NCBI GenBank assembly: GCA_944323445.1
Contig: CALUSM010000028.1
Span: 1 to 37,084 of the forward strand
Source of the DNA: an uncultured Bacteroidales bacterium
GTDB taxonomy: Bacteria; Bacteroidota; Bacteroidia; Bacteroidales; UBA932
DNA: 37,084 nucleotides
Direction of reading: 5' to 3'
The notes under the pieces were generated by a model. It had not been told where the DNA came from and searched no databases. It was given only the letters and a program-made list of their open reading frames with translations. Positions 16,423 to 24,495 of this stretch are shown here, piece by piece. Numbering within the stretch: position 1 is the stretch's first letter; each line of letters opens with the position of its first letter. The position numbers and the translations under genes are program-made.

Positions 16423-17619
16423 ATGATGGAGACTATTACTATTGTAACGGCAAGTCTTCTGCCTGGTCTTGTATATCTGTCTCTCGGGTTTGTTCTTGTC
16501 AAGGGACTGAAGAGGGCGGACGAGTATGGCAGCGGGACGGTGTTTCTGATCCGGAGGGATTACTCGCTTTTTCTTTTCGTACTTTCATTGTGTTTTTTCT
16601 CGGGGATGCTGGAGCTGCTGGCAGGAGAGGTCAGGGACCTGTCAATGGTGACCGACCGGATACTGCTCAAGCTGTATCTGGTGTCATCGCTGCTTCCATG
16701 TATTGTCATGCGCAGGCATGAGATTCAGGATGTTCCCTGGATTCAGTTCTATGTTCCGGCTGTCATGGTGGCGGTCCTTGTCCTGCTTTTCGAGGTGATG
16801 AGCCTAACTGGGAGGGTCTTTCTGGCAATGGATATCATGTGCTACGGAGCAGTCATTGTCAACATGGTCATATTCCTGTATGTACTGCGCTATGCGCTCC
16901 GCATCCTCCGCGGTACGGCGGAGGATGAAGGCAGGGTGCTGGCAAGAGAGCTGCTGGCGCATGTGACCTTTCTTACGATTTTCAATTTTCTGTTCCTGCT
17001 CTACTCGTTCGGAATACACATGGTCGCCGATTATTTCGTCGCGGTCATAGGTTTTGCGTCCGTACACGCAGTCGTGGCTGCGTCCGTTCTCCGGGAGAAG
17101 CCGCTTGTCTCGTGTCTTTTGCCGGATGCCGGGCATAATCCTGGACTGGGGGACATTCCGGATGCCGCAGGAGCATTGCATCCTGAACCGTCCTATGTCC
17201 GGATAGTCCGGCGGGAAGATATGACGGAGCACGGCAGTAATGATTCCGTCGGCACCCTGTCCCTGAAGGAGAGGCTTCTGGGCTATTTCGAGTGCGAGAA
17301 GCCCTATCTTTCAAAAAATCTGACAATGGAGGAGGTGGCGATGCGGCTTTTCACCAACAAGTCCTACTTGTCAAAGACCATAAATGTAGAGATGAACAAG
17401 AATTTCCGTGAGCTAGTCAACTATTTCCGGGTCAAGGAGGCCATCAATATCTTCGCCTCCAACACGGACATATCCATGAGCGAGCTGAGGGACAGGTGCG
17501 GTTTCAACAACAATGCCTCTTTTACCAGTGCATTCAAACTCAATACCGGATATACTCCGGGGGAGTGGTGCCGGGACATGAAGAACAAGAGGGAAAAAGC
17601 GATGGAAAAGGAGATATGA
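16423..17619 (+). CDS. AraC-type regulator with seven-helix membrane N-terminus
   Basis: A 398-residue protein. Residues 1-222 hold about seven hydrophobic helices (roughly 6-26, 47-65, 80-97, 106-125, 128-157, 173-200, 202-222). A variable linker at about 225-275 follows. Residues about 285-390 are an AraC/XylS DNA-binding domain with two helix-turn-helix units: NLTMEEVAMRLFTNKSYLSKTIN and SMSELRDRCGFNNNASFTSAFK, ending in TGYTPGEW. The layout suggests a membrane sensor that binds DNA directly without a kinase. Ligand and targets are unknown. A second in-frame ATG is next to the first. The small AraC-like gene starts one base after its stop, a strong hint of a functional pair. Confidence 0.85.
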   Translation: MMETITIVTASLLPGLVYLSLGFVLVKGLKRADEYGSGTVFLIRRDYSLFLFVLSLCFFSGMLELLAGEVRDLSMVTDRILLKLYLVSSLLPCIVMRRHEIQDVPWIQFYVPAVMVAVLVLLFEVMSLTGRVFLAMDIMCYGAVIVNMVIFLYVLRYALRILRGTAEDEGRVLARELLAHVTFLTIFNFLFLLYSFGIHMVADYFVAVIGFASVHAVVAASVLREKPLVSCLLPDAGHNPGLGDIPDAAGALHPEPSYVRIVRREDMTEHGSNDSVGTLSLKERLLGYFECEKPYLSKNLTMEEVAMRLFTNKSYLSKTINVEMNKNFRELVNYFRVKEAINIFASNTDISMSELRDRCGFNNNASFTSAFKLNTGYTPGEWCRDMKNKREKAMEKEI

Positions 17620-17620
17620 T

Positions 17621-18034
17621 ATGGATAAGGAAAGTTATTACGGAAGGAAATGGAATTTTACGATGGACGTCGTATTCTACAGACTGGACCGTACGGTCAA
17701 GGAGGGCAAGCTGTACCTCAATCCCAAGGCAAACCTGTCAGCCCTCGCCGACATGGCAGGAACGAACAGAACATACGCCTCGAAGGCGGTGTGTGCCAGA
17801 TACAGGAATTTCAAGGACTACATCAACACCCTCAGAATCGAGAATCTGCTCCAGGACATCCATGATGACAAATGCGGCTGGCTGGATCTGGATGACGAGG
17901 ATGACTTCGCCAACAGGTACGGATTCTCCAACCGCAGGAGCATGGACCGCATACTGGTCAGGGAGACGGGCTGCACCTACAACAGGATTCTCAAACGGCG
18001 CAGGAAGAAAGCCGGCAGCAGGCCGTCAGAGTGA
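17621..18034 (+). CDS. Small stand-alone AraC-type DNA-binding protein
   Basis: A 137-residue soluble protein. It aligns with the DNA-binding part of the upstream regulator: ANLSALADMAGTNRTYASKAV matches the first HTH, FKDYINTLRIENLL the connecting helix, and FANRYGFSNRRSMDRILVRETGC the second HTH, ending in a basic tail KRRRKK. An unusual acidic insertion (WLDLDDEDD, about residues 87-95) sits before the second HTH. There is no sensing or membrane part. It begins one base after the membrane regulator and could be its partner, competitor or dimer modulator. Its last nine bases overlap the convergent holA stop. Confidence 0.75.
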   Translation: MDKESYYGRKWNFTMDVVFYRLDRTVKEGKLYLNPKANLSALADMAGTNRTYASKAVCARYRNFKDYINTLRIENLLQDIHDDKCGWLDLDDEDDFANRYGFSNRRSMDRILVRETGCTYNRILKRRRKKAGSRPSE

Positions 18035-19060
18035 GAGAATTTTACCTATAAGTCCGGTGAGCAGGTCTTTTTCGGAAGCATTGCCGCTGGAGTTGCTTTT
18101 GCTGAGCCAGTCGCACTCCCGTATCCAGGAGATGACTCTCATGGTCTTGCTCAGGCTGTATCTCCTGACAGCAGCCAGATAGGGGCCGGCGTAGCTGTAG
18201 TAGACACCCGCTTTGGCGGCGGCATCCTTTGGACTCAGCCTGTCCCTGAGCATGACGGCGTGAATCATCTCTACCTTGGAAAAGAAGAAGAACAGGAAGC
18301 CGAGGGTCATCTGCAGAGGGTACTGCCGCGGAGACTCACCGAAGAACCATGCAGTCCTGAAAGCTTTGTCCGCATCTCCGGAGGCCAGGGCTGCGGTGAG
18401 CTCTCCTGTGTTGAACTCGCGGCTGATTCCTACATTCTGCTCTATGTCTTCTGCCGTTACGACGCTCTGGGATTCAGGGATGGCTTTAAGCAGCTTGTCG
18501 GCCTCTACGGAGATTTTCCGGAGGTCGTTGCCGGCGTATTCGGCCAGAAGCAGGGCGCCCTGCGGCTCGATGCTCCGGCCGAGGGCCTGGAACCAGGACT
18601 CTATCCAGCGGGGCATGGCTTCCTCGCGTATCTTGGCGGACTCGAAGATTACGCATGACCTGGATGCCTTTTTGTAGAATGACGTGCGCTTGTCCATGTT
18701 CTTCCCGGAGAACAGCAGGACCAGTACGGTTGTCGGCGATATGTGGTCGAGATAGATGCTGAGGCTCTCGGGCTTCTTGAGCGCCTGGGCCTCGCGCACC
18801 ACGACGAGCGTTCTTTCTGCCATCATGGGGTACCTTTCACATACGGAGATTATCTCGTCGGCCGTGGTGTCTGCTCCGTAGAGGACGGTCTGGTTGAAGT
18901 CTCTTTCATGAGGCTGCAGGGCCTTTTCCATAATCAGCCCGCACAGTCTTTCCGGATAGAATGGCTCCTCGCCCATGAGGATGTAGACCGGTCTCAGATT
19001 CCCGGCCTCTATCTCCCTGCGGAGAGATTCATATTGTCCGACTGTATCGATTTTCGCCAT
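18026..19060 (-). CDS. holA: DNA polymerase III delta subunit
   Basis: A protein of 344 residues; start set at 19060 (MAKIDTVGQYESLRREI), since the longer frame to 19129 runs through the promoter. Delta opens the sliding clamp as part of the clamp loader. Family features are the N-terminal PVYILMGEEPFYPERL block, LVVVREAQALKK, TVLVLLFSGKNMDKRTSFYK, AGNDLRKISVEADKLL and the C-terminal helical collar region. The length fits the family. It is transcribed alone and divergently from the HsdR_N-like gene; a TAnnTTTG box lies only five bases before the ATG, implying a leaderless transcript. Its 3' end overlaps the mini-AraC gene by nine bases. Confidence 0.9.
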   Translation of the reverse strand: MAKIDTVGQYESLRREIEAGNLRPVYILMGEEPFYPERLCGLIMEKALQPHERDFNQTVLYGADTTADEIISVCERYPMMAERTLVVVREAQALKKPESLSIYLDHISPTTVLVLLFSGKNMDKRTSFYKKASRSCVIFESAKIREEAMPRWIESWFQALGRSIEPQGALLLAEYAGNDLRKISVEADKLLKAIPESQSVVTAEDIEQNVGISREFNTGELTAALASGDADKAFRTAWFFGESPRQYPLQMTLGFLFFFFSKVEMIHAVMLRDRLSPKDAAAKAGVYYSYAGPYLAAVRRYSLSKTMRVISWIRECDWLSKSNSSGNASEKDLLTGLIGKILSL

Positions 19061-19065
19061 TGCTG

Positions 19066-19073
19066 CAAAATTA
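19066..19073 (-). promoter_or_regulatory. -7 box of holA, five bases from the ATG
   Basis: The minus strand reads TAATTTTG, an exact TAnnTTTG, ending five bases before the start codon at 19060. A transcript from here would begin at or next to the ATG. Confidence 0.5.
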
Positions 19074-19086
19074 TATATTTTATCAT

Positions 19087-19094
19087 TAACTTTG
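19087..19094 (+). promoter_or_regulatory. -7 box of the HsdR_N-like gene, six bases from the ATG
   Basis: TAACTTTG is an exact TAnnTTTG six bases before the ATG at 19101. Together with the holA box it forms a compact divergent promoter of about 30 bases, with both transcripts nearly or fully leaderless. Confidence 0.5.
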
Positions 19095-19100
19095 CAGGCT

Positions 19101-19493
19101 ATGGATACTATTTTCGATCCGCTTCGCAAGATTGAGGTGCCTTTGACTCCGGAAGAGAAGGTGCGTCAGGATGTTATTGCCTGGCTTCGGGACACGGAGG
19201 GCATTCCGGAGGTGATGATGGCGTCTGAGTACGGTTTCCGGTACAACGGGAGACAGTACAGGGCCGATGTCGTGGTTTTCGGGAGGGATGCGGCTCCGCT
19301 GCTGCTGGTGGAGTGTAAGGCTCCCGGAGTGAGGCTGGACCGGAATGTCCTGGAGCAGGGTATCCGTTACAACCGGGTGCTGAATGTACGCTATATGATG
19401 TTTACTAACGGAGAACATCTGTGTTTCTGCGAGAGGGTGGGGCAGGGACCGGAATACAGATTTCTCTCTCAAATACCAGAAATCAGGATTTAG
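19101..19493 (+). CDS. Stand-alone HsdR N-terminal (type I restriction nuclease-like) domain protein
   Basis: A 130-residue protein; start at 19101 (MDTIFDPLRKIEVPLTPEEKV). It matches the HSDR_N_2 domain: EEKVRQDVIAWLRDTEGIP, then YRADVVVFGRDAAPLLLVECKAPG, which has the PD-(D/E)xK-like acidic and ECK residues of the nuclease fold, then RYNRVLNVRYMMFTNGEHLCF. No helicase, methylase or specificity gene is nearby, so a restriction function is unlikely; the same single-domain protein is often seen in Bacteroidota as a housekeeping neighbour. The TAG stop abuts the next ATG, so it is coupled to the nucleotidyltransferase gene. Confidence 0.83.
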   Translation: MDTIFDPLRKIEVPLTPEEKVRQDVIAWLRDTEGIPEVMMASEYGFRYNGRQYRADVVVFGRDAAPLLLVECKAPGVRLDRNVLEQGIRYNRVLNVRYMMFTNGEHLCFCERVGQGPEYRFLSQIPEIRI

Positions 19494-20897
19494 ATGAAAA
19501 TCGACTGTTCAAAACCGATATTCGGAGTGATTTCCGAGGAGGCCCGCAGGCTTGGAGTCAGGGCCTATGTGATAGGCGGGTATGTCCGCGACAGGATACT
19601 GGGGCGCCCCAGCAAGGACATAGATGTGGTGGTGGAAGGAGACGGTCCGGCACTGGCCCGCAGGGTCGGAGAAAGGACCGGCTCGCATGTGGCCATTTTT
19701 GCCAGGTTCGGGACGGCTATGATACGTTCTTCCGAAGGCGAGGAGGTAGAGTTTGTGGGGGCGAGGAAGGAGTCCTATTCCAGCGATTCGCGCAAACCCA
19801 GTGTAAGCCGGGGAACGCTGAGGGATGACCAGCTCCGCCGTGACTTCACTATCAACGCCCTGTCATTCTCCCTTCAGCCGGAGGACATGGGGACTGTGTA
19901 TGATCCGTTCAACGGACTGGAGGATCTGCGCAGCGGATTGATACGGACTCCTCTGGACCCCGACGCCACATTCTCGGATGACCCGTTGAGAATGGTGAGG
20001 GCCATCCGTTTCGCCGCTCAGCTCGGATTCACCATAGTGCCTCAGGCCCTGGAGTCCATACAGCGCAACAGGGGACGCATGGCGATACTGTCACCGGAGC
20101 GGGTGAGTGAGGAACTGCACAAGATACTGATGTCTTCCCGTCCCTCGATCGGATTCGACCTGATGGACAGGACCACGCTCCTGGAACTGATACTGCCGAC
20201 TGTAAGTGCCCTGAAAGGGGTTGAGACCCAGGAGGGACGCGGCCATAAGGACAATTACCGCCATACCCTGCAGGTCGTGGACAATATAGTGCCTCATACC
20301 GGAAATCTATGGCTGAGATGGGCGGCACTGCTGCACGATATCGGCAAGCCGGCCACGAAACGTTATGAGAAAGGACTCGGCTGGACTTTCCACGGACATG
20401 AGGTGGTGGGAGCCAGGATGGTGTACGAAGTGTTCAAGTATCTGCGGATGCCCCTGAACGAGAAGATGAAGTATGTCCAGAAACTGGTCCTGCTGCATCT
20501 GCGTCCGATAGCCCTGGTGCAGGAGGAGGTGACGGACTCTGCTGTGCGGAGGCTTCTGTTCGATGCCGGAGATGACATCGATGACCTGATGACTCTGTGC
20601 GAGGCCGACATCACATCCAAGAATGACCGTACCGTTGCCCGTCACCTGGCCAATTTCCAGCTGGTGCGACGAAAGCTCCAGGAAGTGGAAGAGAAAGACC
20701 GTATCCGTAATTTTCAGCCTCCGGTGACCGGAGAGATGATCATGGAGACATACGGCATACCTCCATGCCGCGAAATAGGCATCATCAAGGAATACATCAA
20801 GGATGCCATACTGGACGGACGCATCCCCAATGACCGGGACGCCGCCCTGGCCCTCATGCGCGAGAAAGCCTCCGAGCTCGGCCTCACTATGCACTAG
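19494..20897 (+). CDS. cca: CCA-adding/poly(A) nucleotidyltransferase with HD domain
   Basis: A 467-residue class II nucleotidyltransferase. The head has GGYVRD at 28-33 and the metal pair DID at 42-44. RRDFTINAL follows at 115-123 and [17 protein letters not shown] at about 164-180. An HD hydrolase domain begins near 250 ([23 protein letters not shown] with HD at 281-282). The enzyme adds CCA to tRNA 3' ends or A tails to RNA; the tRNA-Pro at the start of this window lacks an encoded CCA, so such an enzyme is needed by the cell. Sequence alone does not separate CCA-adding from poly(A) activity. Convergent with folE, with a four-base overlap. Confidence 0.9.
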   Translation: MKIDCSKPIFGVISEEARRLGVRAYVIGGYVRDRILGRPSKDIDVVVEGDGPALARRVGERTGSHVAIFARFGTAMIRSSEGEEVEFVGARKESYSSDSRKPSVSRGTLRDDQLRRDFTINALSFSLQPEDMGTVYDPFNGLEDLRSGLIRTPLDPDATFSDDPLRMVRAIRFAAQLGFTIVPQALESIQRNRGRMAILSPERVSEELHKILMSSRPSIGFDLMDRTTLLELILPTVSALKGVETQEGRGHKDNYRHTLQVVDNIVPHTGNLWLRWAALLHDIGKPATKRYEKGLGWTFHGHEVVGARMVYEVFKYLRMPLNEKMKYVQKLVLLHLRPIALVQEEVTDSAVRRLLFDAGDDIDDLMTLCEADITSKNDRTVARHLANFQLVRRKLQEVEEKDRIRNFQPPVTGEMIMETYGIPPCREIGIIKEYIKDAILDGRIPNDRDAALALMREKASELGLTMH

Positions 20898-21493
20898 TGC
20901 AGGGACACGCCTATCAGGCGCATGAACTCGCTGCGTGTGCGCTCGTCCTTGAGGAAACCGCCGGTGAATGCGGATGTGGTGGTGATGGAGTTCTGCTTCT
21001 GGACACCGCGTATCTGCATGCACATGTGCGAGGCTTCTATCACCACTCCCACTCCGAGGGGGTGAAGGGTGTTCTGGATGCAGTCACGGATCTGGACAGT
21101 GAGCCTCTCCTGCACCTGTAGGCGGCGGGCATAGCACTCTACTACGCGGGCAATCTTGCTCAGTCCTGTGATGTATCCGTTGGGAATGTAGGCGACGTGG
21201 GCCTTGCCGTAGAACGGCAGCAGATGGTGCTCGCACATGGAGTACAGCTCGATGTCCTTGACCACTACCATCTGCCGATAATCCTCCTTGAACATTGCGG
21301 AGCGCAGGATCTCTGCTCCGTCCATGTGGTAGCCCTGTGTGAGGAACTGCATGCTTTTGGCCACTCTTTCCGGAGTCTTGAGCAGCCCTTCTCTTTCAGG
21401 ATCCTCTCCCAGCAGATGCAGAATTTCCTTATAGTGCACTGCAAGTTCCTGAGTCACTTGCGGATCGTATTCTTCTATCTTTCTGAATGCCAT
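20894..21493 (-). CDS. folE: GTP cyclohydrolase I
   Basis: A 199-residue enzyme, start at 21493 ([21 protein letters not shown]); the frame extends further upstream but outside the family. It makes 7,8-dihydroneopterin triphosphate from GTP, the first step of folate synthesis. Zinc and active-site blocks are present: [22 protein letters not shown] (Cys and two His), [23 protein letters not shown], and a later [13 protein letters not shown]-type segment with Cys and His. Length is normal. Single minus-strand gene, divergent from the ABC ATPase gene. A loose -7 match (TAATATTG, minus strand) lies about 20-30 bases upstream. Confidence 0.95.
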   Translation of the reverse strand: MAFRKIEEYDPQVTQELAVHYKEILHLLGEDPEREGLLKTPERVAKSMQFLTQGYHMDGAEILRSAMFKEDYRQMVVVKDIELYSMCEHHLLPFYGKAHVAYIPNGYITGLSKIARVVECYARRLQVQERLTVQIRDCIQNTLHPLGVGVVIEASHMCMQIRGVQKQNSITTTSAFTGGFLKDERTRSEFMRLIGVSLH

Positions 21494-21589
21494 ATCGGTA
21501 AAAAAATTGAGCCGCAATATTAAGGAAAATGTTGTAGACTGCCAATTAATTATTACTTTAGACGCCGAATTCAAGAAATATTCTGAGAT

Positions 21590-22312
21590 ATGGAGAAAGC
21601 AAGCGTGGTTATCAGGCTCGAGGACATCTACAAGATCTACCGGGTCGGGAATCAGGAGGTGAGGGCTTTGGACGGGGTCTCGCTTTCTGTCAGAAGGAAT
21701 GAATACGTCGCGGTCATGGGCCCTTCCGGCTCAGGCAAGTCCACTCTGATGAACATACTGGGGTGTCTGGACTCACCCGACAGCGGTCACTATATCCTGA
21801 ACGGAGTGGATGTTAGCGGGATGGAGGACGGAGAACTGGCGGACGTGCGCAACAGGGAGATAGGATTCGTATTCCAGTCGTTCAACCTGCTCCCGCGCTA
21901 CAGTGCCCTGGAGAACGTGGCCCTGCCGATGGTCTACGCCGGAGTGCCGGAGCGGGAGAGGATGGAGAGAGCGGCTGCGGCGCTGGAGAGCGTATCCCTC
22001 GGTGACCGTATGGACCACCGGCCCAATGAGCTGTCAGGAGGGCAGAAGCAGAGGGTTGCCCTCGCCCGCGCGCTTATCAACAGCCCGTCGATAATCCTGG
22101 CGGACGAGCCGACGGGCAATCTGGACACGCATACCTCGATAGAGATCATGAGGCTCTTCGATGATATCTACAGGCGCGGCAACACGGTGATAGTCGTCAC
22201 TCACGAGGAGGACATCGCGGCATATGCCCACCGTATAGTCCGCCTGAGGGACGGGAAGATAGAGTCGGACATACAGAATACGGAATATACAGAAACATTT
22301 AATCCCCGATAA
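21590..22312 (+). CDS. ABC transporter ATP-binding protein, LolD/MacB type
   Basis: A 240-residue ATPase subunit. Walker A GPSGSGKS at 44-51, Q-loop [16 protein letters not shown] near 95-110, signature LSGGQKQRV near 148-156, Walker [13 protein letters not shown] near 169-180, and the switch His in VTHEED. The group (lipoprotein release or macrolide/peptide export, MacB/FtsE-like) is clear from [10 protein letters not shown] and DEPTGNLD. No permease gene is adjacent, so its partner must be encoded elsewhere. The cobalamin adenosyltransferase gene begins one base after its stop and is likely co-transcribed. Confidence 0.93.
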   Translation: MEKASVVIRLEDIYKIYRVGNQEVRALDGVSLSVRRNEYVAVMGPSGSGKSTLMNILGCLDSPDSGHYILNGVDVSGMEDGELADVRNREIGFVFQSFNLLPRYSALENVALPMVYAGVPERERMERAAAALESVSLGDRMDHRPNELSGGQKQRVALARALINSPSIILADEPTGNLDTHTSIEIMRLFDDIYRRGNTVIVVTHEEDIAAYAHRIVRLRDGKIESDIQNTEYTETFNPR

Positions 22313-22313
22313 T

Positions 22314-22844
22314 ATGAAAATATATACCAAGACCGGCGATACCGGCGAGACCTCCCTGGTAGGAGGTAAAAGAGTCTCCAAGGCTTCAATGAGAGTATGT
22401 GCCTACGGTGACATGGACGAGCTTATCTCCTATATCGGCCTGTTGCGCTGCGGGATACCGGAGAGTGACGCATTCCTGCGCAATGTCCAGGCAGTTCTGA
22501 TGACAGGCTCGGCGCATATCGCCTCCGAAACAGAACATCCGCGCCTGACTCCCTTTCCGTACGAGGAGACCAGAAAACTGGAGGAGGAGATAGACCGTCT
22601 CAGCGCCCTGATACCCCCGATGAAGTCCTTTATACTGCCGTCTGCACCTGCTCCGGCGGCATATTGCCATATCGCCAGATGTGTATGCCGTCGCTGTGAG
22701 CGCTCTTGTGTCGCGCTGGAGGACCGCAGGCCGGATATTGAGGATGTGATACGCTATCTCAACCGTTTGTCAGACCTGCTGTTCACTCTTGGGCGCTATC
22801 AGTGTCACGTGCATAATATTTCGGAAGATTTTTGGACCGAGTAG
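22314..22844 (+). CDS. Cob(I)alamin adenosyltransferase, PduO type
   Basis: A 176-residue enzyme that forms adenosylcobalamin from ATP and cob(I)alamin. The N-terminal ATP-binding block is KIYTKTGDTGETSLVGGKRVSK. The family residues AYGDMDELISYIG, and CRRCERSCV with the conserved Arg-x-x-Glu-Arg pattern, are seen, as is the ending LNRLSDLLFTLGRY. Length is normal. No other B12 gene is near. The 3' end carries the -33 TTTG of the next gene. Confidence 0.92.
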   Translation: MKIYTKTGDTGETSLVGGKRVSKASMRVCAYGDMDELISYIGLLRCGIPESDAFLRNVQAVLMTGSAHIASETEHPRLTPFPYEETRKLEEEIDRLSALIPPMKSFILPSAPAPAAYCHIARCVCRRCERSCVALEDRRPDIEDVIRYLNRLSDLLFTLGRYQCHVHNISEDFWTE

Positions 22845-22864
22845 CATTATTTTATTTATATTTG
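22831..22864 (+). promoter_or_regulatory. Promoter of the DUF2795 gene
   Basis: TTTG at 22831-22834 (inside the end of the adenosyltransferase gene) and TATATTTG at 22857-22864 are 22 bases apart. The -7 box is exact. It lies 41 bases before the ATG at 22906. Confidence 0.55.
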
Positions 22865-22905
22865 CCGCCCAAAAATACGAAAGGAAAACATTAAACGTAC
22901 AAACT

Positions 22906-23127
22906 ATGTATTGGACACTTGAACTGGCTTCAAAGCTCGAAGACGCTCCCTGGCCTGCAACAAAAGACGAACTGATTGACTATGCTACCCGTTCCGGCGC
23001 TCCCCTCGAGGTGATCGAGAACCTGGAAGACCTGGAGGATGACGGTGAAGTATACGAAAGCATAGAAGAAATCTGGCCCGACTATCCCAGCAAGGAGGAC
23101 TTTTTCTTCAACGAGGACGAGTACTAG
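22906..23127 (+). CDS. DUF2795 small acidic protein
   Basis: A 73-residue protein, start at 22906 (MYWTLELASKLEDAPWPATK). It fits DUF2795, found in many Bacteroidota: short, with DELIDYATRSGAPLEVIENLEDL and an acidic C-terminal half (DDGEVYESIEEIWPDYPSKEDF). The high Asp/Glu content and the family's small size suggest a binding or regulatory role, but none is known. A frame open further upstream lies over the promoter and is not chosen. Convergent with the MarC gene, 33 bases apart, with no clear terminator between. Confidence 0.87.
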   Translation: MYWTLELASKLEDAPWPATKDELIDYATRSGAPLEVIENLEDLEDDGEVYESIEEIWPDYPSKEDFFFNEDEY

Positions 23128-23160
23128 ACTTCTCCGAATGGCAGATTGTCAGAAACAGTG

Positions 23161-23742
23161 CTAGAAGAGATTGGCGATATTTGCCGTGAACAGCTTGACT
23201 GCGATGGCCAGGAGGATGATGCCGAAGAATTTGCGGAGGATGTAGACACCGCCTTTCCCGAGGATGCGCTCGGCCAGGTTGAGGTATTTCAGGACGAAGA
23301 AGACGATTACCATGTTGAGGACTATCGCGGTGATGATGTTCTCGACGTGGTATTCCGCTCTTAGGGAGATTACGGTCGTGAGGGCGCCCGCTCCGGCTAT
23401 CAGGGGGAAGATGATGGGCACGATGGTGGCGGAGCCTCCGGGGCCGCTGTACTTGAATATCTCGATGTCCAGAATCATCTCACAGGCCAGAATGAGGATG
23501 ATGATCGAACCGGCTACGGCGAATGACTGGATGTCCACTCCGAAGAGGGAGAGGAGCGCGTCTCCCAGGAAAAGGAAGAGCAGGAAGATGACGGTGGACA
23601 GGACGGCTGCTTTGCCTGGCTCGACCTTCAGTCCTTTTTCCTTGAGTCCAATTATGACTGGAGTGGATCCGGTGATGTCTATTACGGCAAAAAGCACCAT
23701 GAAGGCGCTGAGAATTTCCTTGATGCTGAAATGTAGTTCCAT
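23161..23742 (-). CDS. MarC family integral membrane protein
   Basis: A 193-residue protein with about six hydrophobic helices, start at 23742 (MELHFSIKEILSAFMVLFAVIDITGSTPVII). The MarC hallmark DITGSTPVIIGLKEK is in the first helix region and FPLIAGAGALTTVISL follows in the middle. Family function is unproven; early links to multiple antibiotic resistance were not upheld. Its promoter box lies only four bases before the ATG. Divergent from the Hc1 gene. Confidence 0.9.
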   Translation of the reverse strand: MELHFSIKEILSAFMVLFAVIDITGSTPVIIGLKEKGLKVEPGKAAVLSTVIFLLFLFLGDALLSLFGVDIQSFAVAGSIIILILACEMILDIEIFKYSGPGGSATIVPIIFPLIAGAGALTTVISLRAEYHVENIITAIVLNMVIVFFVLKYLNLAERILGKGGVYILRKFFGIILLAIAVKLFTANIANLF

Positions 23743-23746
23743 AATG

Positions 23747-23754
23747 CAAAAGTA
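23747..23754 (-). promoter_or_regulatory. -7 box of the MarC gene, four bases from the ATG
   Basis: The minus strand reads TACTTTTG, an exact TAnnTTTG, ending four bases before the start codon at 23742. A leaderless mRNA is expected. Confidence 0.5.
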
Positions 23755-23787
23755 AGAAAAATAGCTAAGGTTTTTGAAAATAATTGC

Positions 23788-23795
23788 TATATTTG
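23788..23795 (+). promoter_or_regulatory. -7 box of the Hc1-like gene
   Basis: TATATTTG is an exact TAnnTTTG, 27 bases before the ATG at 23823. No TTTG at the usual upstream spacing. Confidence 0.5.
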
Positions 23796-23822
23796 GAGCC
23801 GTTAACAATTCAAACAAAAAAT

Positions 23823-23996
23823 ATGAAAGAACTGATTGAAAAAATTAATGCGGAAATTGAGAATTTCCAGAAAGATGCTGCAGCGCAACTCGAAAAAGGC
23901 AACAAAGCAGCAGGAACAAGAGCCCGTAAAGCTTCACTCGAACTGGCGAATCTTTTGAAGGAGTTCAGAAAGGCGTCCATCGAGTTCTCAAAATAG
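23823..23996 (+). CDS. Histone H1-like (Hc1 family) protein
   Basis: A 57-residue protein, start at 23823 (MKELIEKINAEIENFQKDAA). It has the helical, Ala/Lys-rich pattern of the Hc1 family, with GNKAAGTRARKASLELANLLKEFRKASIEFSK forming its C-terminal half in part. Small H1-like proteins are abundant nucleoid proteins in Bacteroidota. It is a single gene with its own promoter and a good hairpin terminator, consistent with strong independent expression. Confidence 0.87.
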   Translation: MKELIEKINAEIENFQKDAAAQLEKGNKAAGTRARKASLELANLLKEFRKASIEFSK

Positions 23997-24023
23997 GCCC
24001 GCATATCAGCTTAGTGAGAATAA

Positions 24024-24058
24024 AAGGCTGTGCCCGGAAACATTCTGGTCGCAGCCTT
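24024..24058. terminator. Hairpin terminator between the Hc1 gene and the small lipoprotein gene
   Basis: AAGGCTG at 24024-24030 pairs with CAGCCTT at 24052-24058, with partial pairing inside. On the plus strand CTATTTTATT follows; on the minus strand the stem is followed by TTATTCTC. It is the only clear hairpin located between convergent genes in this window and may serve both strands, best for Hc1. Confidence 0.65.
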
Positions 24059-24063
24059 CTATT

Positions 24064-24495
24064 TTATTCCTGATCGAGGTTGATGATGACGCCTGTAAGG
24101 TTGTCGGAGCTCCACAGCCACAGACGTTTCCCCTCGAGGCGGGAGCATTCCAGATGGTTCATGCCGGATATGAGCTCCCCGGGACTGCGGTAGTCTATGG
24201 ATGTCGTGATATGTACACCGGCGCTCTTTGGAAGGGCTTCCAGCATGACGTTCAGGCATGTGTCCTGCTCGTCCGTCTGGATACGGTACTGCAGGCGGGA
24301 GGAGTTGACGGCTTTCTGATGGTGGCCGTTGTCGAACTGGAACAGGGGCTTGCCGTTGCGGTATACTCCCTCGCGGCTCTCCCTTAGGAAAACCTCTTTC
24401 TCTATCGAGTCAATCTGGATTATCTGTTCCCGGCATGAGCTGCCGTATATCAGAAGCAGTGCGGCGGCAGCGGCTATTTTCTTATTCATTTTCAT
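24064..24495 (-). CDS. Small lipoprotein of unknown function
   Basis: A 143-residue protein with a lipoprotein signal (MKMNKKIAAAAALLLIYGSSC, lipid Cys21); the Met at residue 3 is an equal alternative start. The mature part has alternating polar/hydrophobic stretches suggesting beta strands (LQYRIQTDEQDTCLNVMLEAL, RLWLWSSDNLTGVIINLD). I do not recognise the family. It overlaps the upstream M6 peptidase gene by 14 bases, so it is almost certainly co-expressed with it and could assist, inhibit or anchor the peptidase; that is inference only. Confidence 0.75.
   Translation of the reverse strand: MKMNKKIAAAAALLLIYGSSCREQIIQIDSIEKEVFLRESREGVYRNGKPLFQFDNGHHQKAVNSSRLQYRIQTDEQDTCLNVMLEALPKSAGVHITTSIDYRSPGELISGMNHLECSRLEGKRLWLWSSDNLTGVIINLDQE

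Noticed and set aside
19101-19493. Part of a type I restriction system
   Set aside because: Only the short N-terminal nuclease-like domain is present; no helicase, methylase or specificity genes.
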